DNA of 64,000 bases. Source: Planctomycetota bacterium. GTDB taxonomy: Bacteria; Planctomycetota; UBA1135; GCA-002686595. The translations under genes and the position numbers were made by a program. Position 1 is the stretch's first letter. Every line of letters starts with the position of its first letter. The notes beneath the pieces were generated by a model. The model was not told the DNA's origin and did not search any database. It saw only the letters and a list, made by a program, of their open reading frames with translations. Of the stretch, positions 34,037-42,656 are shown piece by piece. Location: NCBI GenBank assembly GCA_014238415.1, contig JABABA010000001.1:1-64000 (forward strand), written 5' to 3'.

Positions 34037-34447
34037 ATGGTTGAGATCAACATCACTTACGAGGGGGACCTGCGCAGCAGCGCGGTGCATGCACCTTCGG
34101 GCTGCGTTTTGAAGACTGATGCCCCGCTGGACAACCAGGGCAAGGGTGAGTCGTTCTCTCCCACGGATCTGGTGGCCACGGCTCTGGGCACTTGCATCAT
34201 GACCCTGATGGGTATCATGGCCGAGCGCCATGGCATCGATCTTGGGGGTGCCAGCATCAAGGTCAACAAGTTCATGGCCACTGCTCCCGTGCGCAAGATC
34301 GAGCGTCTCGAGGTGCAGATAGAGGTGGCGGGTATTGACGATGCCAAGGATCGGGAGCGCTTGAAACAAGCTGCGCTCGGATGTCCCGTGCATGCAACTC
34401 TCGAGGGTTGTTGCGACCTTGATATGACGTTCAGCTGGCCCGACTAG
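34037..34447 (+). CDS. OsmC-family peroxiredoxin
   Basis: A 136-residue OsmC/Ohr-type protein that reduces organic hydroperoxides through two cysteines. The first cysteine is in TALGTCIMTLMGIMAERHG and the second in ALGCPVHATLEG. GESFSPTDLVATAL is also characteristic. The start is supported by the -10-like box 6 nt upstream. Its TAG stop shares bases with the stop of the convergent cytochrome gene (CTAG at 34444-34447). Confidence 0.93.
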   Translation: MVEINITYEGDLRSSAVHAPSGCVLKTDAPLDNQGKGESFSPTDLVATALGTCIMTLMGIMAERHGIDLGGASIKVNKFMATAPVRKIERLEVQIEVAGIDDAKDRERLKQAALGCPVHATLEGCCDLDMTFSWPD

Positions 34448-34821
34448 GGCTGCCTGGTTTTCATCAAGCTCAGGGTGTAGCGCGCAAGCGTTGCCCGGTC
34501 CCGATCACTCATGGGGGGCGGCTGGGGCATGCGCACATGTTCGATATGTGCGTTGTTGGTTGCGTAGGCCTCGGGATCGGCGATGTAGGCGTTGAGTTTT
34601 TCTTCGTCCCAGTGAGCACCCTTGTCCCGCAGATCCACGCCCAAGAGGGTGCCACTGCCGTCGGCTGCATGGCAGAGCACGCAGGCTGCAGCGCCCCGGT
34701 CGTTGTAGAGTTCCTTTCCGCTGGATAGGGGCTGCGCCCCTTCGTCGCTGCTCGCGCCAGGTTCGCAGGAGCCTGCCAGGAGGAGCAACAGCAGGGACAG
34801 GATTGCTTGGGTTGGTCGCAT
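34444..34821 (-). CDS. c-type cytochrome lipoprotein
   Basis: A 125-residue exported cytochrome c. A lipoprotein signal ending LLAGSC puts the lipidated cysteine at residue 19. One heme site CVLCH is at residues 47-51, and a possible distal methionine is in HVRMPQPPP, typical of small class I cytochromes. It likely carries electrons at the outer face of the membrane. It lies 11 nt downstream of the TMTC-like TPR gene and is the last gene of that run. Its stop codon overlaps the convergent OsmC stop. Confidence 0.88.
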   Translation of the reverse strand: MRPTQAILSLLLLLLAGSCEPGASSDEGAQPLSSGKELYNDRGAAACVLCHAADGSGTLLGVDLRDKGAHWDEEKLNAYIADPEAYATNNAHIEHVRMPQPPPMSDRDRATLARYTLSLMKTRQP

Positions 34822-34832
34822 GGGCGGATCAG

Positions 34833-36482
34833 TCAACCCTCTTGGATTCTCCGAAGCAAGGTCTCGCAGGCGGGATCTTGGCCGAGTTTTTGTAATGCTG
34901 TTTCCAGCGCGGTGCGCGCTTCTCCGTGGCGGCCCTGAGCGAGCAGGGCCCGACCCAATCCACGCCAGTAAGCCCCGCGCCCTGGGGCCAACTCGATGGC
35001 TCGGGTGTAGCTTCGCTCGGCCTCGATGGGCTGTTGCAGCTTCAAGAGCAGGGCGCCCAGGTTTGCATGGGCTGCGGGGTTGTTTGGCCCTTCCTTACAA
35101 GCGCGCTCCAGAATCGGGTGCGCGGCCTCTGGCCCGAGTTCAGTCCAGGTCAAGGTCCCCAGGTTGACCCAGGGCCGACTGTAGCTTGGGTCAAGTTCAA
35201 TCGCGCGCTCAAAGGCGCGGCGCGCGAGGTCGGGTTGTTGTTTCTCCAGATGTGCGTTGCCCAGTGCGTTCCAACCCATGGGGGTTTCCTCTCCGAACTC
35301 CATGCGTGCCTCCCAATAGGCGGCGCGGGATGTGTAGGGTTGGCTCGCCTGCCAGCCCAGAGGAATCCAGAGCAGCAGCAGGCCAGCCAGGATTTTGCGA
35401 GGCACCTGGACCAACAGGGCTCCCGTGAGGGGAGCGGCCAGGAGCAGGGGCAGGTAGAGGTAGCGGGGTGCGAAGATTTCGCCGGCGGGGATGATCTCAA
35501 GAGTCGGAGTGATGCTCATGAGCACCAGCAGCAGACTGCCTGCAAGGACTGGGGATTGTCTGCGCCTGTGCCAGGCCAATACGGCCAGTCCCAGGCAGGA
35601 CAAGAGAAAGAGCCCTCCGAGCCAGGGGCCCGCCGGTCCCACAGAATGGGTTGGCAGATTTCCCTGGCCGGGGGGGAATTCCCAGGGCAGGGCCACCAGA
35701 CCCAGGCCACCCATCCAGGCCAGGCCTCCGGTCAGGACGCGTTCGAACAAAGGAAGGTCTCCCAGTGGAGCTCCATGGGCCGCGGGGATCGCCGAACCGA
35801 GAGCCAAAGCACGCAGCCCGGCGGCCAAAGCGATGCCCGCCAGCGCGCCCATCCACGCTGCGCGGCTGCGGCCGTACCAATGTCCCAGGAAGATTGCAAA
35901 AGGCACAAAGATCAGGCCTTCCTCCTTGCCAAGGCAAGCGAGAAAGGGGGCCAGTGCGGCACCCAGGAGCACTCGTTTCTGATTGGCTCTGGCATTGGTA
36001 CGCCCCAGCATCAACAGCAGGCCAGCAAGGCCTCCGATGGCGCACAGGCTTGAAGTGCGACCACTGATCCAAGCCACTGAATCAGCCAGGGCGGGGTGGC
36101 AGGCGAAAAAGGCGAGGCCCAAGATTGCGCCGCGAGATTCCGGCAGGAGCCGGCGAAGAAGCAGGCCCATCAACAGCACAACGCACAGGTGCAGGCAAAG
36201 GGTCGTGGCGTGAAAACCCCGTCCATCGGTTCCCCAGAGCCCCGCATCCCAGCGCAGGGTCAAGGTAGCCAGGGGGCGGTAGTGTCCCGCGTCAGCAAAA
36301 TGGTGCCAGTAGTCCCGACCGAAGGCCGCGCTCGCTGGCAGTGTCCCCTGCACCACCGGGTTGTGGATGATCGCTTCGGAATCGTCATAGGCGAAGCCGC
36401 CCACCAGGGCCGGAGCAAAAGCAGCACAGGCCAGGAGCAGGACTCCGGCCAGACCGCGCAGTTCAGTTACGGGCGCGGGCAA
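34833..36482 (-). CDS. TMTC-like polytopic membrane protein with C-terminal TPR repeats
   Basis: A 549-residue protein. About ten membrane helices occupy residues 10-390, opening with FVGG-like and AYDDSEAIIHNPVVQG, close to the YDD motif of TMTC/GT-C O-mannosyltransferases. Four TPRs follow (~400-545), for example GWNALGNAHLEKQQPDLARR and AHANLGALLLKLQQPIEAER. Such proteins transfer sugars from a lipid carrier to proteins outside the cell, with TPRs possibly binding the acceptor. The start is a TTG that overlaps the methyltransferase stop by 20 nt; no ATG or GTG fits. Glycosyltransferase activity is inferred from architecture. Confidence 0.75.
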   Translation of the reverse strand: MPAPVTELRGLAGVLLLACAAFAPALVGGFAYDDSEAIIHNPVVQGTLPASAAFGRDYWHHFADAGHYRPLATLTLRWDAGLWGTDGRGFHATTLCLHLCVVLLMGLLLRRLLPESRGAILGLAFFACHPALADSVAWISGRTSSLCAIGGLAGLLLMLGRTNARANQKRVLLGAALAPFLACLGKEEGLIFVPFAIFLGHWYGRSRAAWMGALAGIALAAGLRALALGSAIPAAHGAPLGDLPLFERVLTGGLAWMGGLGLVALPWEFPPGQGNLPTHSVGPAGPWLGGLFLLSCLGLAVLAWHRRRQSPVLAGSLLLVLMSITPTLEIIPAGEIFAPRYLYLPLLLAAPLTGALLVQVPRKILAGLLLLWIPLGWQASQPYTSRAAYWEARMEFGEETPMGWNALGNAHLEKQQPDLARRAFERAIELDPSYSRPWVNLGTLTWTELGPEAAHPILERACKEGPNNPAAHANLGALLLKLQQPIEAERSYTRAIELAPGRGAYWRGLGRALLAQGRHGEARTALETALQKLGQDPACETLLRRIQEG

Positions 36483-37356
36483 TCAGGCCGACCTCGTCCA
36501 GCAGGTTGATGGGAACATGCCAGCGACGGACCAGGGCAGTGGGCAGCATGAGGCCCGCCGCCTTGCCCGCCAGGGAGGAATACTCGCCTAAGCGTTCGCG
36601 CACCACCCGCAGGTTGCGGCGACGGCCCATGGCTCCAATCCAGAGGGGCTCCAAACCCGCTCGCTGACACAGGTCACGGATGTTGGCCCGGTCAAAATAG
36701 AACAGGTGCTCTCTTGGTTTCACATGCAGCCAGGAGGCTCCGAACAAGCGCGCCATCAGGGAGCCCGCATCTGGTGTGGTCAGGAACGCCACCCCCCCGG
36801 GGGAAAGGTGCTGGCGTACTTGAGCAAGGATTCCCACTGGATCGGGTACATGCTCAATGAAGTCGTTCATGGTGATGGCGTCGAATCGCTGATCTTTCAG
36901 CTCTGGATGGGGGAAGGTGCCCGCCAGGGCGTTCAAGCCCAGGGATCTTGCATGAGCGACACTGGTGCGATTGAGGTCCACGCCCACCGCCTCCCAGCCA
37001 CGCTCGGTGGCCACCTGCAGCATGGTGCCTGGCCCGCAACCCAGGTCGAGCAGGTGGGCTGGTCGGGTGTGCTTTTCGATTCGGCCCAGTCGATCTTCAA
37101 AGGTGCGCCGATCTTCTGGGGCCGTGTTGATGTAGTAGGGCGTGGGGGAGGCCTGTTGGTCGTTGTACTCCCGGTCGAGGGCTGCGGTTGTGAGTCGTGG
37201 GGAGACATAGCGTAGGCCGCAGTCCTGGCAGCGTACGATCTGGAAACCCTCCCGTTGCTGAAAGGGACTCTGGGCTTCGGACTGGCAAAGGGCGCAGGCA
37301 ACGGTCTGCGCCTGCTCTGTCTTTGTGAGCGCCTTTCCCCGGTCGGCTTTGCTCAT
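36463..37356 (-). CDS. Zinc-ribbon SAM methyltransferase (Methyltransf_23 type)
   Basis: A 297-residue protein. An N-terminal zinc ribbon with CALC and CQDC pairs (about residues 17-47) includes the phrase RCQDCGLRYVSPRL. The methyltransferase core has HLLDLGCGPGTMLQVATERG, VGVDLNR and MNDFIEHVPDPVG. The C-terminal part contains YFDRANIRDLCQRAGL. It closely resembles the gene at 42641-43642. Such proteins often modify cell-surface sugars or lipids. It overlaps the GT9 gene by 4 nt and the TMTC-like gene by 20 nt. Confidence 0.88.
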   Translation of the reverse strand: MSKADRGKALTKTEQAQTVACALCQSEAQSPFQQREGFQIVRCQDCGLRYVSPRLTTAALDREYNDQQASPTPYYINTAPEDRRTFEDRLGRIEKHTRPAHLLDLGCGPGTMLQVATERGWEAVGVDLNRTSVAHARSLGLNALAGTFPHPELKDQRFDAITMNDFIEHVPDPVGILAQVRQHLSPGGVAFLTTPDAGSLMARLFGASWLHVKPREHLFYFDRANIRDLCQRAGLEPLWIGAMGRRRNLRVVRERLGEYSSLAGKAAGLMLPTALVRRWHVPINLLDEVGLIARARN

Positions 37357-38588
37357 GCGGACCCTGCCTGTGCAGCATCGTCCATTAGCCTGTGGGCTGC
37401 GTCGAAAACCTGTTGAACGCTTATCCTCTGCAGGCAGATGTTGTCCGTGCAGCCACTATTGCGGTGATTGAAGGCGGTCAGACAAGGTGAGCAGGCCAGG
37501 CCTGCAAAGAGGTTGGCGCTGCGCGGGCCCCGCGGCCCGTAAAGGGTCGGAGTTTCCGGGCCAAAGAGGGTCACGATGGGAATCGGGGTCAGGGTGGCGA
37601 AGTGCGCCGGCCCTGAGTCGTTCGTGATCAGCACCCGTGACAGGTGGCAGAGTTGCAACACATCGTCCAAGTTGCGGGTGCAGTTCACGAAGTTCACGCA
37701 GCGCGGGTCGTCAACTTCCTGATGAATCCATTCGATCGTGGCCTGTCCATCGGGCACCCCCATCAGGATTACCACATTTCGCTCATCACACTCCAGAAGT
37801 CGCTGGCTGAGCAGCGCAAAATTCTTGCGGGACCAGTTGCGGATCGGCAGCAGGGTACCGGCCTCGGGGTTGATGATAATCAGCTGCGCGTCAGTGGGCA
37901 GCTCGCAGCGCTGCTTGAGCTGCTCTTTCAGATGCTCTTGGAGGTCGAGCTTGATCGGGGTGCTGACCACTTGCTCTGCGGGCCGCGGAGCGCAACGGGG
38001 CCCCGGCTCTTCGCTGGCCGGCCTTTCGAGGGCGTCGAGCAGTGCCATGAAGTTGGCGCTCATGTGCTGGTACACGTTGTAGTTCACCGGATGGGTCAGG
38101 TGGTTGCCGCGGTAGAGTCCCTCGGCCCGGTAGTTGTGAAAGCCTACGCGCGTGCGTGCACCTGAAATCACGGTCAGAATCGAAGAGATGCGCGCGTAGA
38201 GTTCCAGGTCCACCACCGTGTCGATGCCGCGTTGACGGCACCACCTCCGAAAACGCAGCACACCGAAGAACATGGCCATCAGGCTGGTGTCCGGCAGGCA
38301 GAAGATGTTCTCTTCCTTGAAGAGTCCCAGCAGACGCAGGGAGTCAGCGTTTCGCTTGAAGATCACGAAGCAAGGGGGCTGCTCGCAGAGTGCGTGGGCG
38401 CGCTGGATGGCTGGGGCAGCGATGATCGTGCTGCCCATCTCAGAGAGTTCCACGAAGAGCACCCGTTTGGGTGGGTCGGGATGTGAGCCACCGCTCAGGC
38501 GATCAACACAGCGCGCCCAGCTGCCCAGCAGGAAGCAGAGCGGTCGGCCCACCAGGGCATCGATTCGGCGCATGGTTGAGAGTTGCAT
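37353..38588 (-). CDS. Glycosyltransferase family 9 (heptosyltransferase-like)
   Basis: A 411-residue GT9 protein. The N-terminal VLFVELSEMGSTIIAAPAIQ, central IIINPEAGTLLPIRNW, and C-terminal LITNDSGPAHFATLTPIPIV followed by LFGPETP match the ADP-heptose-LPS heptosyltransferase family. This suggests transfer of a sugar to lipopolysaccharide core or another surface glycan. A cysteine-rich tail (CSPCLTAFNHRNSGCTDNIC) is typical of this subgroup. It heads the run GT9, methyltransferase, TMTC-like, cytochrome. Confidence 0.9.
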   Translation of the reverse strand: MQLSTMRRIDALVGRPLCFLLGSWARCVDRLSGGSHPDPPKRVLFVELSEMGSTIIAAPAIQRAHALCEQPPCFVIFKRNADSLRLLGLFKEENIFCLPDTSLMAMFFGVLRFRRWCRQRGIDTVVDLELYARISSILTVISGARTRVGFHNYRAEGLYRGNHLTHPVNYNVYQHMSANFMALLDALERPASEEPGPRCAPRPAEQVVSTPIKLDLQEHLKEQLKQRCELPTDAQLIIINPEAGTLLPIRNWSRKNFALLSQRLLECDERNVVILMGVPDGQATIEWIHQEVDDPRCVNFVNCTRNLDDVLQLCHLSRVLITNDSGPAHFATLTPIPIVTLFGPETPTLYGPRGPRSANLFAGLACSPCLTAFNHRNSGCTDNICLQRISVQQVFDAAHRLMDDAAQAGSA

Positions 38589-38762
38589 GGGTAGACCTGT
38601 TCATTGTCCTTCGGCTAGGGGGCCCCCAACGCCCACACCGGATCCTCCAGGAATAGAAGATCCTCCAAAATCACCAGGGCCTGCTCTTGGCAAGCAGCCG
38701 CAGAGCCCTACGGCGCCCACGTCCGACTTGGAAAGCAGGCATGGAATGCTGGCTGGGGGCGT

Positions 38763-38768
38763 TAGGAT
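38763..38768 (+). promoter_or_regulatory. -10-like hexamer TAGGAT, 7 nt before the GT-C-like gene
   Basis: TAGGAT is followed by seven bases and the ATG at 38776, the same geometry as at panB, xseB and others. Confidence 0.5.
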
Positions 38769-38775
38769 TGCGCCC

Positions 38776-40920
38776 ATGAAGCGCAGCACCTGTGTCCTGC
38801 TCCTCGCCGCGTGCGTGCTCTACCTCGGGATTCGGATCTATTGGTTGTCCGGGGCCTTCGACCAGCTGGTCTTCCCCATGTATGAGCTCTATCCCTCCGG
38901 AGCTTTTGGGCGTCTGTTCCAACTTGGCCTCGATCAGCCCCTTGGGATCCACTACGACAACTCGGGCGGCGCCTTGATCAATGGGCTCTTGGCCGCGCCC
39001 CTCTACGAACTTTTTGGTTCGAGCTACCTGGTCTACAAGCTGATCCCTCTGCTTTTGGGGCTGCTGCTTCTGATCTTCGTTTTTTTCTGGGTGCGTGGCC
39101 TGGTGGGGGAGACCGCTGCCCTGGCAGCGGCTTATTTGTTCGCCATGGGACCTACCGAGTTGCTGCAGAAATACTCCATGATCGGCACGGGCAATCACTT
39201 TGAGAACCTGTTCTACATGACTCTCGTCCTGTGGGCTTTTGATGCAGCCCATCGGAAGGGCTGCACCCCGCGCAGACTTTTTCTGTTGGGCCTGGCGGCG
39301 GGGCTCAATCTGTTTGTGATCCTGGCAGCCGTGATTCCCGTGGGCTGCATGCTTGGAGCGCATGTGCTGGTGCGTGGTCTGCGCGGGGCTGCGCAGGATC
39401 TTCGCTACGCTGGGCCTGGCCTGGCGCTGGGGTTGTTTCCCCTGGCTTGGATGAACTTTTATGTTTCACCCCGGGGGCTGCATTTTCTGGCGGCCAAGTT
39501 CGCTGGGGAGTCCGGGGAAGTTGGGGGCGCGTCGATCGCCGATCGGTTCTGGGTGTTTCTCAGCGAGGATCTTCTGCGGGCCCCTTTTCATGGGGACACT
39601 CACCCGGCTCTGGGCTGGAGCTTCTTGGTCATTTGGCTGTTCTGTCTGCTCTTCCTGGGGCTGCCCATGATCGGTCGCAGTTGGAGCCTGTTACGGGGCC
39701 TGGGTGGAGCCAGAGGAGAACGGGCGAGTCGCGAGGCCTACGAGCAGCTCAAGTTCTTTCCCCTGGTGCTTTGGACTCCTTTGGCTGCCCTGGCTTTTGC
39801 GCTTTCCAACCTGGCCAATGGCAAGCATGCTTTTCCGGTGGAGGTGGGTGGCTATCGCTACTTCCTTCCACACTTCTTCCTGCTCCTAGTGATGTTGGTG
39901 GCTGTAGTTGCACGGCCGGAATGGAAGCAGCGGGCCAGACTGGGTTGGGGACTTGTGTTTTTGTTGGGCCTGCTCGGTTTGCAACCCCTGCGGGCGGTTT
40001 GGTCTGCGGAGCAATTTAGAGGAACTGGGTCCCACTATGAGGGCTTCAGTTTCGTGCAGTACGCCCGGGCTTTTGTAATGCACAGCAGCGGAGTCTCACG
40101 GGACCAGGCCATCGTCTGGGCCAGCAAGTTGCCGGATCAGGAAGCACGCTGCATGCACCGTGGCCTCGGGTTCTATCACGCACAACTCGCCATGGCGGGT
40201 GATGTCAATGGGGACGGGCAGGTGGATAGCCAGGAGCGTGAACTGCGCAAGCAGCAACCAAAGGACGCCGTGCGGGTGAACCTGGAGAACCTGCTGGCAG
40301 GAGTGCCACGCGAGTACCAGATCGACTGGTGTCGTGGCGCCGGGGCAGGACTGCGAACCCTGGCGGGCTATCGCCCCGATGAAGTCGGTGCCATACGGGA
40401 GACCCTGGTGGGCCTTGCTCGAACGGGGGACGAGCGCGTCGTGCATGTGCTGGAAGGAACCTGCTGGAAGCAGGCCTACGCGCCCTTGGCCCGGCGCGTG
40501 CCCCACCTGGCCAGACGGGCGGGAGAGGTTGCACGGGCCCTTGGGGAAGCGGATCTGGGCAGCGGCCCTGAAGGGGAAACGCTGCGAGCAGGCGCGGGCC
40601 GCGCCCTGGGGATATTCATGGGGCGCCTGCTGGCCCGAGAGTATGAGCCGGAGGTGGAACTGATGCGCAGCTTGTTCACCCGGGAGTTCCCCATCCACGG
40701 ACGCGCAGTGCTGGAAGGCCTTGGCATTGGCCTGGCGGACAGTCGATCCAGAGTCGTCTGGCCGACCTCCAGCATGGATCGCATTGTGCCTGACGCTGAT
40801 CAGGTATTTGTCGCTGCTGCTTTGGGGGACGAGTGTCGGCGCATCAGTGCTGCGCGCTTAGAGGAAGCGCTGGGCGTGGTTCCTCCTGAGTTGCGCAAGG
40901 CAGTAGAGGGCGACCAATGA
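38776..40920 (+). CDS. Polytopic GT-C-like membrane protein with a C-terminal domain holding a canonical EF-hand
   Basis: A 714-residue protein. About ten membrane helices lie in residues 5-415. Its first large loop (MYELYPSGAFGRLFQ, HYDNSGGALING) resembles GT-C glycosyltransferases or dolichol-type sugar transferases. The ~290-residue C-terminal part is soluble; residues 476-487 (DVNGDGQVDSQE) form a textbook EF-hand/dockerin calcium loop. An upstream in-frame extension to 38272 is rejected in favour of the ATG at 38776, which has a -10-like box 7 nt before it. The next gene overlaps it by 4 nt. GT activity is inference. Confidence 0.7.
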   Translation: MKRSTCVLLLAACVLYLGIRIYWLSGAFDQLVFPMYELYPSGAFGRLFQLGLDQPLGIHYDNSGGALINGLLAAPLYELFGSSYLVYKLIPLLLGLLLLIFVFFWVRGLVGETAALAAAYLFAMGPTELLQKYSMIGTGNHFENLFYMTLVLWAFDAAHRKGCTPRRLFLLGLAAGLNLFVILAAVIPVGCMLGAHVLVRGLRGAAQDLRYAGPGLALGLFPLAWMNFYVSPRGLHFLAAKFAGESGEVGGASIADRFWVFLSEDLLRAPFHGDTHPALGWSFLVIWLFCLLFLGLPMIGRSWSLLRGLGGARGERASREAYEQLKFFPLVLWTPLAALAFALSNLANGKHAFPVEVGGYRYFLPHFFLLLVMLVAVVARPEWKQRARLGWGLVFLLGLLGLQPLRAVWSAEQFRGTGSHYEGFSFVQYARAFVMHSSGVSRDQAIVWASKLPDQEARCMHRGLGFYHAQLAMAGDVNGDGQVDSQERELRKQQPKDAVRVNLENLLAGVPREYQIDWCRGAGAGLRTLAGYRPDEVGAIRETLVGLARTGDERVVHVLEGTCWKQAYAPLARRVPHLARRAGEVARALGEADLGSGPEGETLRAGAGRALGIFMGRLLAREYEPEVELMRSLFTREFPIHGRAVLEGLGIGLADSRSRVVWPTSSMDRIVPDADQVFVAAALGDECRRISAARLEEALGVVPPELRKAVEGDQ

Positions 40921-42656
40921 GCAGGATTCTCCTGCTTGTGGTCCTGTTCGCTTGTCTGGCCTGTGGCCGGCCGTCGCCTGTTGTGCTCGATCCTTCAGGA
41001 GATGTAGTGTCCGACGCGCGAGCCGATTACTTGTTCAGTGATGAGGAGGGACGGGATTGGTTCTTGTGTGGCGCTCCAGGGTTCTTCTTCAGTCTTGCTG
41101 TGTCAGAAGGCGAGAGCATGCCGGTGAGCCTGGTGCCCAAGCCCAGCAGCGAGCAATCATCAGGGGTTCCGGATCATGCGCCCGTTGATGGCGCAGCCCA
41201 CTGGTTTGATCTACGCAACCCCACGGACATGGGTTTTGTGCTCGATTTGTCTCCTGCGCCCGTTGATCCCCTGCCTGAGTTCCTCTTGCTGCGCCTGCGG
41301 GAGCAGCTTTCGGTTCGGCGGCCTGAACTGCTGTTGATGTTGGAGTCCAAAGATCTGACCCGTGCTGCGCAAGAAGCTCTGGCACCTCAGTCCCGAGGGG
41401 GCCTGCTGTGGTTTGGGAAGAGGCGTGTTCCACCTGGCGGAGGCAGGGGGAGCGTGCCCCCGTCATGCACCGAATGGAGTTGTGATCAGGCGCTGGTCTG
41501 GACTCCTGCAGATGCTGCTGCCAGCAATCTGGACGGCCGTACCTCGGGGGCCATGCCAACGCCAGCGGAGTTCTCGGGGCGTGCCTGGATTGTGGCCCCG
41601 GCAGTGCCCGGCAGCGCGATTTGCTGGGATGAGTCGCCATTCCCGAGCCTTGTGGTTCTTGGGGATCAGGCCGGATCCCAGCAGCGCGAACTGTCAGGGC
41701 GCGGTGCGTTCTTCGAGCAAGTGACTCCGGGGCCGGCTCGCCTTGCCCTCCTGGGTCCGATTGAGAAGCACCCGGTGGACCTGCAATTTGTGTCTGACCT
41801 GCAGTTGGATGATGGCCGAATTGCCTGGCTGGGCAGCTACAACGCCCCGGATCCCCAAGGGGGTACCTTGTCTGTTGCGCTTGATCTTGATGTGCAGGGT
41901 GACCTGGACGGCGAGTTGATGTACTTGGAACTTGCAAGCCAGGGCGCGCTTCTCCAAGGCCAACCAGGCATTACCGTGCGCCTGCCCCTGCGGGCGGATG
42001 GGACCTTGGTAGTGCGGGGTTTGGATGAAGGATTTTGGGGTCTGCGCATTGTCGCTCCTGCTGGCTGGATGCTTGAGGGGCAAAGCGAGCAGTCCCTGGA
42101 ACTGGGTGCGGAAGCCGCCTGCTCATTTGATCTGGTTGCCCTTCCCGCGGTGGACCTGGAGGTGGATCTGGCATCGACCTGGCGCAGCCGCGGGCCTCAT
42201 CTTCTGACCCTCCATGGCAGCCGAGGACGCTTGGATTTGTCCCTGGACCTGCGGAGGGAGGGAGGGATCCTGTGGAACTCTGCCCATCGGATTCCCATCG
42301 GTGACTACTTTGTCTGGATGCGTCCCAGGGCGGCGGATCCGAAGGGGCGCGACGTGGCCTTTGATCGGGTGACTGTGGGATTGGATGGGCGCATTCTCTT
42401 GGTCCCTGAGCCGGGACTGGTGCTTGTGGAGACCGCTACTGCTGGGGAGCGTGCCAGTCCCCGAGGGCGGCCGCTCTTGTTGGCCAGCGATGCTGGGGAG
42501 GCTCTCGACCCGCCCCTGCGCATAGTGCCGCGTCTCAGAGGCGATGGCAATGCAGCTTCGGAACTGCTCAGCTCAAAGATGATCCTGTTGGACGAAGTCA
42601 GTGGCGCGAGAGTGTTTGATCGGGGACTGCCCGCAACGGGCTACTCTGTCGAGTGA
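40917..42656 (+). CDS. Large predicted lipoprotein, beta-rich, unknown function
   Basis: A 579-residue exported protein. The signal MSRILLLVVLFACLACG puts lipidation at C13 or C16. The mature part is rich in beta strand, prolines and short repeats of the LDLDVQGDLDGELMYLELA type, resembling carboxypeptidase-regulatory or Ig-like folds, but no family is recognised. It overlaps the GT-C-like gene by 4 nt (ATGA), so they are translationally coupled and may work together at the cell surface. It converges on the methyltransferase gene with a 16-nt overlap. Confidence 0.8.
   Translation: MSRILLLVVLFACLACGRPSPVVLDPSGDVVSDARADYLFSDEEGRDWFLCGAPGFFFSLAVSEGESMPVSLVPKPSSEQSSGVPDHAPVDGAAHWFDLRNPTDMGFVLDLSPAPVDPLPEFLLLRLREQLSVRRPELLLMLESKDLTRAAQEALAPQSRGGLLWFGKRRVPPGGGRGSVPPSCTEWSCDQALVWTPADAAASNLDGRTSGAMPTPAEFSGRAWIVAPAVPGSAICWDESPFPSLVVLGDQAGSQQRELSGRGAFFEQVTPGPARLALLGPIEKHPVDLQFVSDLQLDDGRIAWLGSYNAPDPQGGTLSVALDLDVQGDLDGELMYLELASQGALLQGQPGITVRLPLRADGTLVVRGLDEGFWGLRIVAPAGWMLEGQSEQSLELGAEAACSFDLVALPAVDLEVDLASTWRSRGPHLLTLHGSRGRLDLSLDLRREGGILWNSAHRIPIGDYFVWMRPRAADPKGRDVAFDRVTVGLDGRILLVPEPGLVLVETATAGERASPRGRPLLLASDAGEALDPPLRIVPRLRGDGNAASELLSSKMILLDEVSGARVFDRGLPATGYSVE

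Noticed and set aside
38272-38775. 168-codon extension of the GT-C-like gene
   Set aside because: Overlaps the GT9 gene on the other strand and lacks protein-like pattern. The membrane protein begins at 38776.
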